From JBFLVQ01 sp040758525 (lineage in GTDB: Bacteria; Acidobacteriota; Blastocatellia; Chloracidobacteriales; JADJPF01), in assembly GCA_040758525.1 (NCBI GenBank), contig JBFLVQ010000543.1, forward strand, positions 1 through 6,600: a stretch of 6,600 nt of DNA, in the 5' to 3' direction. Positions 1 through 6,501 of this stretch are shown in pieces (the stretch's first letter is position 1; the number at the start of each line of letters is the position of its first letter). Made by a program: the position numbers and the translations under genes. The notes beneath the pieces were generated by a model. The model was not told the DNA's origin and ran no database searches. It was given only the letters and a program-made list of their open reading frames with translations.

Positions 1-12
1 GGATCCACTCGC

Positions 13-1821
13 CTATTCTGACACAAATTGTATAGGTATAAATCCAGCCATGCCTTTCGGAATTATTCGGATACCGAGATCTTGGCATCGGCTCTTTACG
101 ATTGAATCTTGGTACCTACTGGTTACGAGAATACTTTGTTGTGCGACAGCAAATTCGCTAACTAAGTCAATCCCTGTGGTTTCATAACCAAGTAGTTCAT
201 AGTCGACTAGATACAAAACCTTTGAACGCTTTACCTCCTGAGCACTGGCTCGAAATGCATCAGGAGTTGAAACATGTAATATCTTTGATACATTAGAGTT
301 TTTTCCAAGTTTTTCATCCCAAATTTTATGTATTGATGAATCATCATCTAATACGACAACCGTCATTGGTTCATCGATTTTGATCATGGGAACAAACCAC
401 TTTGGAGTCTGCGCTTTAGGGAGGCTTAGTACTATTTTTGTTCCTTTTCCAAATGTTGATTGGATGCTTAATGAGCCTCCCCAGGACTCGAACAAGTCAC
501 GTGCATGATAAAGACCTAATCCGTTGCCCTTTTTTTTACCAAATGTTTGTCCTCGTTGTGCTAGTTTTGGAAGAACTTCGGGTCTAATTCCATGCCCATT
601 ATCTTCAATATAAATGAAGACATCAACGTCAGTACTCATAAAATAAACAACTACTCTCCCGGCATCTTCAATGGCTTCAACAGCGTTATCTATGAGGTTC
701 GAAATAGCTCTCTTAAATTCAGAAGGAAATACATTAACAAAAAGCCCATAAGAACTTTGATCCAAGCGAGCTTCAATGGTGATCCCTAGCTTTTGTCTAT
801 ACAGTATCCGCTTTTCTGTAATAATTTCGTCGATCATAGTTGAGGCCAAATAATCGCTGCGTTGCACTGTTGGTACGTTCAATTGCTGCATCTTGACCGA
901 GTGTGAGGCATTTCGATTCGTTTGAAGCAAGTTATTGGCAATGTCTTTAATTCGATCAACAGCACTTCTAATAATCAGTCGCTGATCTTCTGGTAATTGA
1001 TTCATATTATGGCTTACCATCTCTAGAGCAGCGACAGGAGAACGAATATCGTGGGCCACCTGTGATACAACTTTACCTAAAACCGCCTGCGTTTGGACCT
1101 CAAATAGCTTTTTCTGTGATTCCTCATTAGCAGTTTTGAGTTGTAAGAAAATTCTTTGCAATCCCTCTATCTCTAATGCTGGTAAACGGCCAACAGGGCT
1201 CTCTATCTGAGAATTCGAAGGCATTTCTTCGAACCTTGTCATAAGATTTCTCAATGGTTTTACAATCTGGATCTCAATAAACCCCTTAACAATCGTAAAG
1301 ATTACTACTAAGGCCGCTATACTTACAAATCCCCACAATGCCTTGGTCGACAGTTCCATTGGGATAATTAAAACGTGTTTATGTAGCTGAATTGCACCAT
1401 AACTCTTGCCGGCATATGATAAAGGATAATTTTCTATCAGGATTGAGCCATCATCAGGTCTATTTAACTTTTCTCCCCGATAATAAACTTCTCCGGAGTC
1501 GAGCTGAAGATGGATCCAATTCACTTTGAGATCTTGAAAGATTTTCTCCACCGAGAGGTCTAAAGCTACATGATGACCTAACAAAATATCACTTAGAATT
1601 CGACTCTGATTTTCATCAAGCTTTGATCGAATACGTTGACGTTCAATTTCGATCACTTTATTTACGCGCTCCTGCTGCAACATATATGTTCCAACTAAGA
1701 AGGAGCAAAACCATAACCCAAGGACTATCAATAATGCAGTGAACAACCTTACATCTAAGCGTCTAAAAAAGTTCCCTTTACCCCTAGACAACCATGACCC
1801 ACTGCTGTCAGTCATTGCCAT
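13..1821 (-). CDS. Membrane hybrid sensor histidine kinase with C-terminal receiver domain
   Basis: This is a 602-residue inner-membrane sensor kinase. A first membrane segment at about residues 26-48 and a second at about 160-180 flank a periplasmic region of about 110 residues, which may be a small PAS/Cache-like sensor (inference from the GEVYYRG and YAGKSYGAIQL stretches). A short HAMP-like linker (IVKPLRNL, 186-193) follows. The dimerisation domain has the phospho-acceptor His257 in AHDIRSP. The ATPase domain shows the N-box (N375, N379, E382), G1 (D407-N-G-H-G411) and G2 (GNGLGL, 432-437). A receiver at about 486-602 keeps the acidic pocket D492-D494, phospho-acceptor D540, T567 and K589, so it looks functional. 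No output domain is present, so phosphate probably passes to a partner encoded elsewhere or the receiver modulates the kinase. The gene is last in the operon and its start overlaps the end of the binding-protein gene by 10 bp, which suggests the two proteins work together. The Met at residue 3 would give an ATGA overlap and is an alternative start. Confidence 0.95.
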   Translation of the reverse strand: MAMTDSSGSWLSRGKGNFFRRLDVRLFTALLIVLGLWFCSFLVGTYMLQQERVNKVIEIERQRIRSKLDENQSRILSDILLGHHVALDLSVEKIFQDLKVNWIHLQLDSGEVYYRGEKLNRPDDGSILIENYPLSYAGKSYGAIQLHKHVLIIPMELSTKALWGFVSIAALVVIFTIVKGFIEIQIVKPLRNLMTRFEEMPSNSQIESPVGRLPALEIEGLQRIFLQLKTANEESQKKLFEVQTQAVLGKVVSQVAHDIRSPVAALEMVSHNMNQLPEDQRLIIRSAVDRIKDIANNLLQTNRNASHSVKMQQLNVPTVQRSDYLASTMIDEIITEKRILYRQKLGITIEARLDQSSYGLFVNVFPSEFKRAISNLIDNAVEAIEDAGRVVVYFMSTDVDVFIYIEDNGHGIRPEVLPKLAQRGQTFGKKKGNGLGLYHARDLFESWGGSLSIQSTFGKGTKIVLSLPKAQTPKWFVPMIKIDEPMTVVVLDDDSSIHKIWDEKLGKNSNVSKILHVSTPDAFRASAQEVKRSKVLYLVDYELLGYETTGIDLVSEFAVAQQSILVTSRYQDSIVKSRCQDLGIRIIPKGMAGFIPIQFVSE

Positions 1822-2993
1822 ACCGAGACCCTACCTCTCAGAATCTGCAAAAGAAAAATCTTCTTCTTTGGCTCTCCATTTCTATTGATCTTAATGGGGC
1901 CAGTCACACCATTAACTGATACTTTCTTAAGAGCAGCTATAATTTTATGAGGATCTGTAGAACGGGCAGCTCTTATTGCATTTAACAACAACAAGCCGGC
2001 ATCATAAGTTAAGACCGTATCTGCATCGAAAGATGTAATGGGCTGTTCGTATTCTTTTTCGAACTCTGAGATAAAACGAGCAGCTGCAGGAAATTGAACG
2101 TTTCGGTGCCAATGGGCAGAGAAGAATGACGATTTTGAACTTTGGTGTAAGGTCTCAAGAATACGGCTTAAGTCCTGGTTTTGCCAACCGTCGCTACCAA
2201 GGAAATTTGCCTCAATACCCTCTTCTGAGAGCTGTGAAATGAGATACGCAGCTTCAACAGAAGAAGTCGCGGCAAATATCAGATCAAAATCTTTACTTGT
2301 CCTCAAGCTATTGCTGACAAGATCAAATTTTTGGTCGCCTGTCCGAATAGAATACTCAGCAACGATCTTTCCACCTAAAGTCGAGAACTTCTTTTTAAAA
2401 GTTTCAGCTAAGTTCAATGTGAAGCTATCACTCACGTCAACAACAATAATTGCCTTCTTTGAATGCAGTGATTGTCTGGCAGAGGTAGCCAAGAAATTTC
2501 CTTGCAGGTCGTCGTTAAAGCAAGTTCTAATCACGAATCTTCGATTCTTTGTAATTGCAGGATGTGTCGCTGAAGCGATTACGAGAGGAATTTTATTCTG
2601 ATCCGCTAAGGGAGCTAATAATAACGCTTCATTACTAGTATGGACACCAGTGATTGCAACGGCACCAGAGGCTTTAATTTTTTTGAATAAACCAGGCATA
2701 GCTATTGCCAAGCTTTGGGTGTCAAAAGCAAGAACTTCTATTTTCCGATTTAAGAGACCACCCTTACGATTCCATTGATTTGCGATTAACTTTAGTGCTT
2801 TTAGTGACTTTTGTGCAGCCTGACTTACGGGCCCTGTTAGTCCGCCCACATAAGCGATCTTAATTGGATGCGATGAATCCGCCGATACTTTTTTGCTTGG
2901 TAATTCTGCAGCCGACAAAAGGTCAAGAAACGCAATGACAGAAACTACTGTTAGTAATATGCAGAACAAAGCCTTTACCATCTTAATAACCAT
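1812..2993 (-). CDS. Periplasmic amino-acid-binding protein, LivJ/LivK type (type I periplasmic binding fold)
   Basis: A 393-residue product from the preferred start. The N-terminus has lysines, a hydrophobic core (ALFCILLTVVSVIAFLDLL) and a small-residue cleavage region (LSAAEL), so it is an exported soluble protein; no lipobox cysteine is placed for lipidation. The mature part follows the branched-chain amino-acid-binding layout: GGLTGP near the start, then the first ligand-loop region TGVHTSNEA, then ASATHPAIT, which lines up with the part of LivJ (ATAPELT) that holds the amino-acid head group (from memory). Further family marks are DDLQG, GDQKFDLV, GSDGW and DADTVLTYDAG. No ABC permease or ATPase gene is beside it; the next gene, overlapping, is a sensor kinase, so it may act as a sensory subunit. 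Start choice: the ATG at 2993 forms TAATG with the upstream stop. A longer form from the ATG at 3005 (397 residues) is possible, but neither has a clear Shine-Dalgarno site. The ligand is unknown, most likely amino-acid-like. Confidence 0.9.
   Translation of the reverse strand: MVIKMVKALFCILLTVVSVIAFLDLLSAAELPSKKVSADSSHPIKIAYVGGLTGPVSQAAQKSLKALKLIANQWNRKGGLLNRKIEVLAFDTQSLAIAMPGLFKKIKASGAVAITGVHTSNEALLLAPLADQNKIPLVIASATHPAITKNRRFVIRTCFNDDLQGNFLATSARQSLHSKKAIIVVDVSDSFTLNLAETFKKKFSTLGGKIVAEYSIRTGDQKFDLVSNSLRTSKDFDLIFAATSSVEAAYLISQLSEEGIEANFLGSDGWQNQDLSRILETLHQSSKSSFFSAHWHRNVQFPAAARFISEFEKEYEQPITSFDADTVLTYDAGLLLLNAIRAARSTDPHKIIAALKKVSVNGVTGPIKINRNGEPKKKIFLLQILRGRVSVWQ
1829..1839 (-). promoter_or_regulatory. 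Ribosome binding site for the kinase gene, inside the upstream gene
   Basis: Read on the minus strand the sequence is GAGAGGTAGGG. The AGGG part (1832 to 1829) lies 7 nt before the ATG at 1821 and favours that start over the ATG two codons later, which would be 13 nt away. The site lies wholly within the last codons of the binding-protein gene, so translation of the two genes is probably coupled. Confidence 0.6.
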
Positions 2994-4363
2994 TATCCAA
3001 ACCATAAGGAACGATTAGTTGTTAGTCTCTCTATTGAACAACGTATCGCCTTCGCCATCTGAATAACTTCATCAACTGTAGAAACAAGGGGAGGAGCAAT
3101 ACACAAAAATCGCCCTAACACTCTTACATACTGTCCCTGATCCAATAGATCTCGATAGAGGAGCATACCAAGTTCAGTTTCTCGCCTAGGTGGTAGCTTG
3201 GTATTTTTATTTTGAACCAGCTCGATTTCAAAAAGAGTTCCAGCTCCTCGTATAGAACCTACATGTTCTAGACCTTCAAGCTCATGCGTTAATGTTTCAT
3301 CTAAAGCCTTACCGAGGCGAGATGAGGCTTCCACAAGATTTTCTTTGAAAAGTATTTCAAATGTTTTTATCGCCGCAATACAAGAGGTAGGATGACCACC
3401 GAAAGTAGTACCATGTGAAAAATATTTACCGTTTGAGTTTAGCACGTCGAATATTTCTTTGGAGGTCGTAACAACCGAAAGTGGAGCATACCCACTTGTT
3501 AGACTTTTTGCCAAATAGCAAATATCAGGCTGAAGACCAAATTGTGTCGAACCGTAAAGAGTTCCTGTGCGACCCATTCCCGTGCTTACTTCGTCCGCGA
3601 CAATAAGTACCTCATTCTCACGACACACCTTTTGGATATGTTCCCAATAACCTTTTGGTGGTGGAATCAAACCATCTGACGTAATTATAGGCTCAATGAG
3701 AATGGCCGCTACATTTTCTTTGGCGTTGATATTCTCGAAATATTCATCGAAAGCATTCTTACATTCTACATTACAAGTTCTAAAGTCCAGTTTCCAGGGA
3801 CAGCGGTAACAATTTGGCGGCGGCACCCTATGTGTTCTACTTACAAGCGGAGAATATGGAATCTGATAGTCATCTTGTCCCATCAAACTCAACGCCCCAA
3901 GGCTCGTTCCGTGATACTCACTAAGTCTTCCTACAATGATATTTTTTTGGGGACGGCCTTGCCCCCACCAGTATGCTCGAGCAAGCTTTATTGCAGTTTC
4001 AGTCGCATCAGATCCAGATAGACCAAATACACAGTGTTTGTGTTTAAAAGGAGAGCTTTCGATAAGAATCTCGCTTAGTTCATGAGCTGGCTGATGGGTA
4101 CTGCCAGTGAAAAGGTGCATAAAAGAAAGCTTATGCATTTGTTCGGTCATTGCAGCGATGATTTCTTCTCGTCCGTGCCCTACGAGGTTTGTCCATAACG
4201 TCGAAAAGCCATCGTAATACCCCTTTCCACTTTCATCAAAAAGTTGAGTTCCTTTTCCCCGAACAAAAACCTTGCTTGTAGATGTATATAAAGGATGTTT
4301 CATCCTTGAAAAGGCGGGCCAGAGAAAGTCTGGCTTTGAGTCATATTCCAGCGACGTTACCAT
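2993..4363 (-). CDS. Class III (omega-type) PLP-dependent aminotransferase
   Basis: A 456-residue cytosolic enzyme of the usual class III length. Visible family marks: LWPAFSRMKHP near the N-terminus, the PLP-phosphate loop GLSGSDATE (114-122), the ring-stacking YHG (150-152), E224-P-I, the cofactor aspartate D257 in VADEVSTGMGRTG, the Schiff-base lysine K286 in LAKSLTSGYAPLS, and HGTTFGGHP (318-325). It should move an amino group between an amine or amino acid and a 2-oxo acid; the substrate cannot be read from sequence. It resembles the omega-amino-acid, taurine and BioA branches, but neighbouring genes do not suggest biotin synthesis. Four cysteines (C185, C188, C197, C201) form a CxxC-x8-CxxxC cluster also seen, from memory, in a subset of class III enzymes. 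The ATG follows the upstream stop codon with no gap, and the stop codon overlaps the next gene in TAATG. Both junctions point to one transcript. Confidence 0.94.
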   Translation of the reverse strand: MVTSLEYDSKPDFLWPAFSRMKHPLYTSTSKVFVRGKGTQLFDESGKGYYDGFSTLWTNLVGHGREEIIAAMTEQMHKLSFMHLFTGSTHQPAHELSEILIESSPFKHKHCVFGLSGSDATETAIKLARAYWWGQGRPQKNIIVGRLSEYHGTSLGALSLMGQDDYQIPYSPLVSRTHRVPPPNCYRCPWKLDFRTCNVECKNAFDEYFENINAKENVAAILIEPIITSDGLIPPPKGYWEHIQKVCRENEVLIVADEVSTGMGRTGTLYGSTQFGLQPDICYLAKSLTSGYAPLSVVTTSKEIFDVLNSNGKYFSHGTTFGGHPTSCIAAIKTFEILFKENLVEASSRLGKALDETLTHELEGLEHVGSIRGAGTLFEIELVQNKNTKLPPRRETELGMLLYRDLLDQGQYVRVLGRFLCIAPPLVSTVDEVIQMAKAIRCSIERLTTNRSLWFG

Positions 4364-5401
4364 CTATAATTCTCCAATTCGATTCTGTGTATGTTTACGC
4401 CCTGTCAAGACCACTACATAATTGCCGGTTGGCAAGCTTACGCCGGCATCAGCGTCAAATAAGGCAGCAAGGCCTACAGTACTCGCCGGGAGGACATCTA
4501 TCAATTCAGTAGAAAGCACTTTATCTTTCCAAAATTGAAGACGCGAATCAGCTGCACCAAATGCCCAGCCGTTTGTTGAACTTATGGCATCAATTGCTTC
4601 CTTCCCCTCGATTGAGTTCCAGTTCACGAGAGGTTCATTAATTTCAGTTTCTCGAATATTTGCTCTGTCTATAGCCTGATATTTCCCATTTCCAGCAAGA
4701 GCACTAGTCAAAATTGGGTTCATCCCCTCAATTGAGCCAGCTACCATTTTAGGCATCCGAGCAATTTTTCCATTTCTATATAGGAGATGCCATCCAAGAT
4801 ATATTCCAACTAAGGTAGTTCCATTTGAGACAGGCACAGCCACGATATCCGGCGCACCTCCTAACTGATGATATATTTCAAAGGATATAGCTGCATAACC
4901 GAGAGTCTGAATTCGTGAATTATTGCCAGCTCCCGGATTTGCATTATAGGCATTTCGCTCATCAGCTTCTCGACTTGAAATTTCGATCGCATCCTCGTAA
5001 GTACCCGGGGTTCTGACAATGCTTACTCCATAATGAAGCAATTCTTTTATTCGTGGATTTCGGTATCGAGCCGGTATGAATGCGACACATTGCAAACCCA
5101 TGGCGGCAGCCGCAGCTGCTATTGAGACTCCGTAGTTCCCACACGTAGCAAAATAAAGAACTGAGTAACCTTGTCTCGCAGCGTCGTTTACCTGAAGTCT
5201 TGCAATTCGGTCTTTTTGGCTTCCGGTTGGGTTATTACATTCAAGCTTCAAATACAGATTCTGAACCCTAAGCTCTCTTTCAAGAAGAGACGCCTTCAAA
5301 CATGGCGTCGGAGCGAAAAAAAGGTCGCCAAATGATGGCTTCTGCTCACTTTCTTTAAGGAGGGAAATCTCGGCCACCTCGTTAGCGCTCCCAAAATTCA
5401 T
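4364..5401 (-). CDS. Threonine-synthase-like PLP enzyme (fold type II)
   Basis: A 345-residue cytosolic enzyme of the tryptophan-synthase-beta superfamily, closest in layout to threonine synthase. The cofactor lysine is K63 in NPTGSQKDR, where true threonine synthases usually have SFKDR. ATCGNYGVS (85-93) is the substrate-carboxylate/cofactor loop, with TCGNYG instead of the usual SSGNTG. VSNGTT (191-196) is the phosphate-binding loop, and T333 in VVLTG near the C-terminus should contact the pyridine nitrogen. These features support beta- or gamma-elimination/replacement on an amino acid such as O-phosphohomoserine or O-phosphoserine, but the altered loops and the lack of other threonine-pathway genes argue against housekeeping threonine synthase. 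It is the first gene of the operon. The start at 5401 lies only 9 nt after a strong -10 box, so its mRNA would be nearly leaderless. A GTG at 5377 (residue 9), with GGGAG 10 nt before it, is a credible alternative start. Another PLP lyase or synthase of this superfamily remains possible. Confidence 0.9.
   Translation of the reverse strand: MNFGSANEVAEISLLKESEQKPSFGDLFFAPTPCLKASLLERELRVQNLYLKLECNNPTGSQKDRIARLQVNDAARQGYSVLYFATCGNYGVSIAAAAAAMGLQCVAFIPARYRNPRIKELLHYGVSIVRTPGTYEDAIEISSREADERNAYNANPGAGNNSRIQTLGYAAISFEIYHQLGGAPDIVAVPVSNGTTLVGIYLGWHLLYRNGKIARMPKMVAGSIEGMNPILTSALAGNGKYQAIDRANIRETEINEPLVNWNSIEGKEAIDAISSTNGWAFGAADSRLQFWKDKVLSTELIDVLPASTVGLAALFDADAGVSLPTGNYVVVLTGRKHTQNRIGEL
4372..4375 (-). 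promoter_or_regulatory. Ribosome binding site of the aminotransferase gene
   Basis: GGAG on the minus strand lies 8 nt before the ATG at 4363, inside the final codons of the upstream PLP-enzyme gene. It supports this ATG as the start and fits coupled translation of the two enzymes. Confidence 0.65.
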
Positions 5402-5410
5402 AGAAATGCT

Positions 5411-5439
5411 TTTATAACATTGCGCAGCACTCGGGTCAA
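5411..5439 (-). promoter_or_regulatory. Sigma70-like promoter for the four-gene minus-strand operon
   Basis: Read on the minus strand there is TTGACC (5439 to 5434), a 17-bp spacer, and TATAAA (5416 to 5411). Both boxes and the spacing are close to the sigma70 consensus. Transcription should begin near 5401-5405, at or just before the ATG at 5401, leaving almost no leader. The -35 box lies inside the left arm of the 17-bp palindrome. Confidence 0.65.
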
Positions 5440-5451
5440 TAACTTATTGAC
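5435..5451. promoter_or_regulatory. Perfect 17-bp palindrome, candidate operator between divergent promoters
   Basis: GTCAATAA-C-TTATTGAC is an exact inverted repeat of two 8-bp arms around one base. Its arms overlap the -35 boxes of both divergent promoters, so a dimeric regulator bound here could control both transcripts at once. Related half-sites lie nearby: GTCA at 5459-5462 (TGAC-N7-GTCA with the right arm) and AGTCAAT at 5481-5487. Part of the symmetry comes simply from two TTGAC boxes placed back to back. The binding protein is not identifiable here. Confidence 0.5.
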
Positions 5452-5473
5452 TAATTTCGTCAGTTACTATATT
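5447..5473 (+). promoter_or_regulatory. Likely promoter of the DMT transporter gene
   Basis: TTGACT (5447-5452) is followed after 15 bp by TATATT (5468-5473); a 17-bp spacing would instead use TATTTG. The short spacer makes this weaker than the opposite promoter. The leader to the ATG at 5507 would be about 25-30 nt and contains the extra half-site AGTCAAT (5481-5487), a possible repressor contact. Confidence 0.4.
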
Positions 5474-5506
5474 TGATGGCAGTCAATCCAAGATTAAGTC
5501 TAATAA

Positions 5507-6469
5507 ATGAAAGATATTGATAGTCATTACACTTCAACTAAAGCAATGCTATTTATGATCATAGCAGCTGCTATGATGAACCTCTCACAGGTTTTTACCC
5601 GGATCTTTCATCGAGACAACTTAGCGGAAACCCATGCCTGTTTTAGCCGACCTACAGATCCTCTTTCGGTAGTAGTTACACTTTCTTTTTATAAGTACTT
5701 AATTATATTTCTGATCTGTGTATTAACATTCTTAATAAAGAAAAAAACTATCTTGGACCAAACTATAAAGATAAAAAGTTTAGCCGGTTGGCTGACTGCC
5801 TTTGGTATTGGCGATGCCCTCGCTTCCATGATGCTATTTCTTGGCAGTCTATCAGTACCTTTAGCATTTAATTCGCTGTTGGGAGACTTACATATACTTG
5901 TTGCGCCATTGCTCATCTATTTTCTCAACCCAAACCGTGTCATAAGACAAAAGATATTTATTTCAATCGTCGGATTTTCAGGGACTATCTTATTCGCGTA
6001 TGGTCAATATGATCAAAACCTTGGGTCAAATTGGAGCATCTTGCTTCCTCTTTCTGCTTCAGGTTTATGGTGTATGGTCGCGTTGGCGTCACAAAAGGTA
6101 TCATTGATTTCTCATAACTTTTCGCAAATAGCCGTAGCAGTTTCAGGTCTAATTCTTACGTTCAGTTATTCGACTCTTTTTAAACTACCCCTCCTCACTT
6201 ACAACTTCGTTTCTGGAACATTGAGTGCTGCGATAGGTCTCTCGATAGTAGCCCAGCTCTTTTTTGTGAAAAGCATGACAAGCGGCGATGTGATTGCATC
6301 ACTAATTGCGGCACCGGCATACGCATGCTTCGGTGCTATCTTCGGGTGGTTATTCTTTGGAGAAACTCTTTCTTTATTGGAAGGAATCGCGGCAGTCTTG
6401 GTATTAACCGCAATCATAGCTTCTGGTTTGGTTGATAGATTCCAACCAAACTCTAAACCACCAAGTTAG
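5507..6469 (+). CDS. EamA/DMT-family membrane transporter, probable small-metabolite exporter
   Basis: A 320-residue, strongly hydrophobic inner-membrane protein with about ten predicted membrane segments, the usual count and roughly usual length for the drug/metabolite transporter family. Segments begin at about residues 12, 62, 92, 114, 148, 175, 205, 232, 260 and 287. The clearest family mark is the last repeat, GAIFGWLFFGETLSLLEG (276-293), with the conserved glutamate E286 before the tenth segment. The loop between segments 1 and 2 (about 32-60, with RPTDP) is longer than in most relatives. Members such as RhtA export threonine and homoserine, which is suggestive beside a threonine-synthase-like gene, but the substrate is not readable here. 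In-frame stops directly precede the ATG at 5507, so the start is there or later; only a weak ribosome site (AAG) is visible, and ATG 5546 is a less likely alternative. It is transcribed divergently from the four-gene operon. Confidence 0.9.
   Translation: MKDIDSHYTSTKAMLFMIIAAAMMNLSQVFTRIFHRDNLAETHACFSRPTDPLSVVVTLSFYKYLIIFLICVLTFLIKKKTILDQTIKIKSLAGWLTAFGIGDALASMMLFLGSLSVPLAFNSLLGDLHILVAPLLIYFLNPNRVIRQKIFISIVGFSGTILFAYGQYDQNLGSNWSILLPLSASGLWCMVALASQKVSLISHNFSQIAVAVSGLILTFSYSTLFKLPLLTYNFVSGTLSAAIGLSIVAQLFFVKSMTSGDVIASLIAAPAYACFGAIFGWLFFGETLSLLEGIAAVLVLTAIIASGLVDRFQPNSKPPS
6426..6451. repeat. 9-bp perfect inverted repeat (hairpin) at the end of the transporter gene
   Basis: GTTTGGTTG (6426-6434) and CAACCAAAC (6443-6451) pair perfectly around an 8-base loop. 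The hairpin lies within the last 15 codons of the transporter gene. No T-run follows on either strand, so it is not a standard intrinsic terminator; it might stabilise the 3' end of the mRNA or be chance. Confidence 0.4.
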
Positions 6470-6501
6470 GAAAAAGTAGGTTTTTGGTATATGCCACCGA
6501 T

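Noticed and set aside
1..6. GGATCC at the very start of the window
   Set aside because: It may only reflect a BamHI cloning or contig boundary. A second GGATCC at 1512-1517 lies inside the kinase gene, so nothing biological can be read from it.
592..789. Plus-strand open frame opposite the kinase ATPase domain
   Set aside because: It lies wholly antisense to well-conserved kinase motifs, has no ribosome site, and its product shows no recognisable pattern.
2239..2601. Plus-strand open frame of 120 codons opposite the binding-protein gene
   Set aside because: It is antisense to a clearly conserved gene, and its composition is what a mirrored frame would give.
2993..4363. Biotin synthesis gene bioA
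   Set aside because: The N-terminal block resembles BioA, but no other biotin gene is nearby, and the cysteine cluster and operon context point to a different class III branch.
6454..6485. Possible terminator after the transporter gene (AAACC...GGTTTTT)
   Set aside because: The stem is only 5 bp, AT-rich and has a long loop, so it is too weak to call as an intrinsic terminator.
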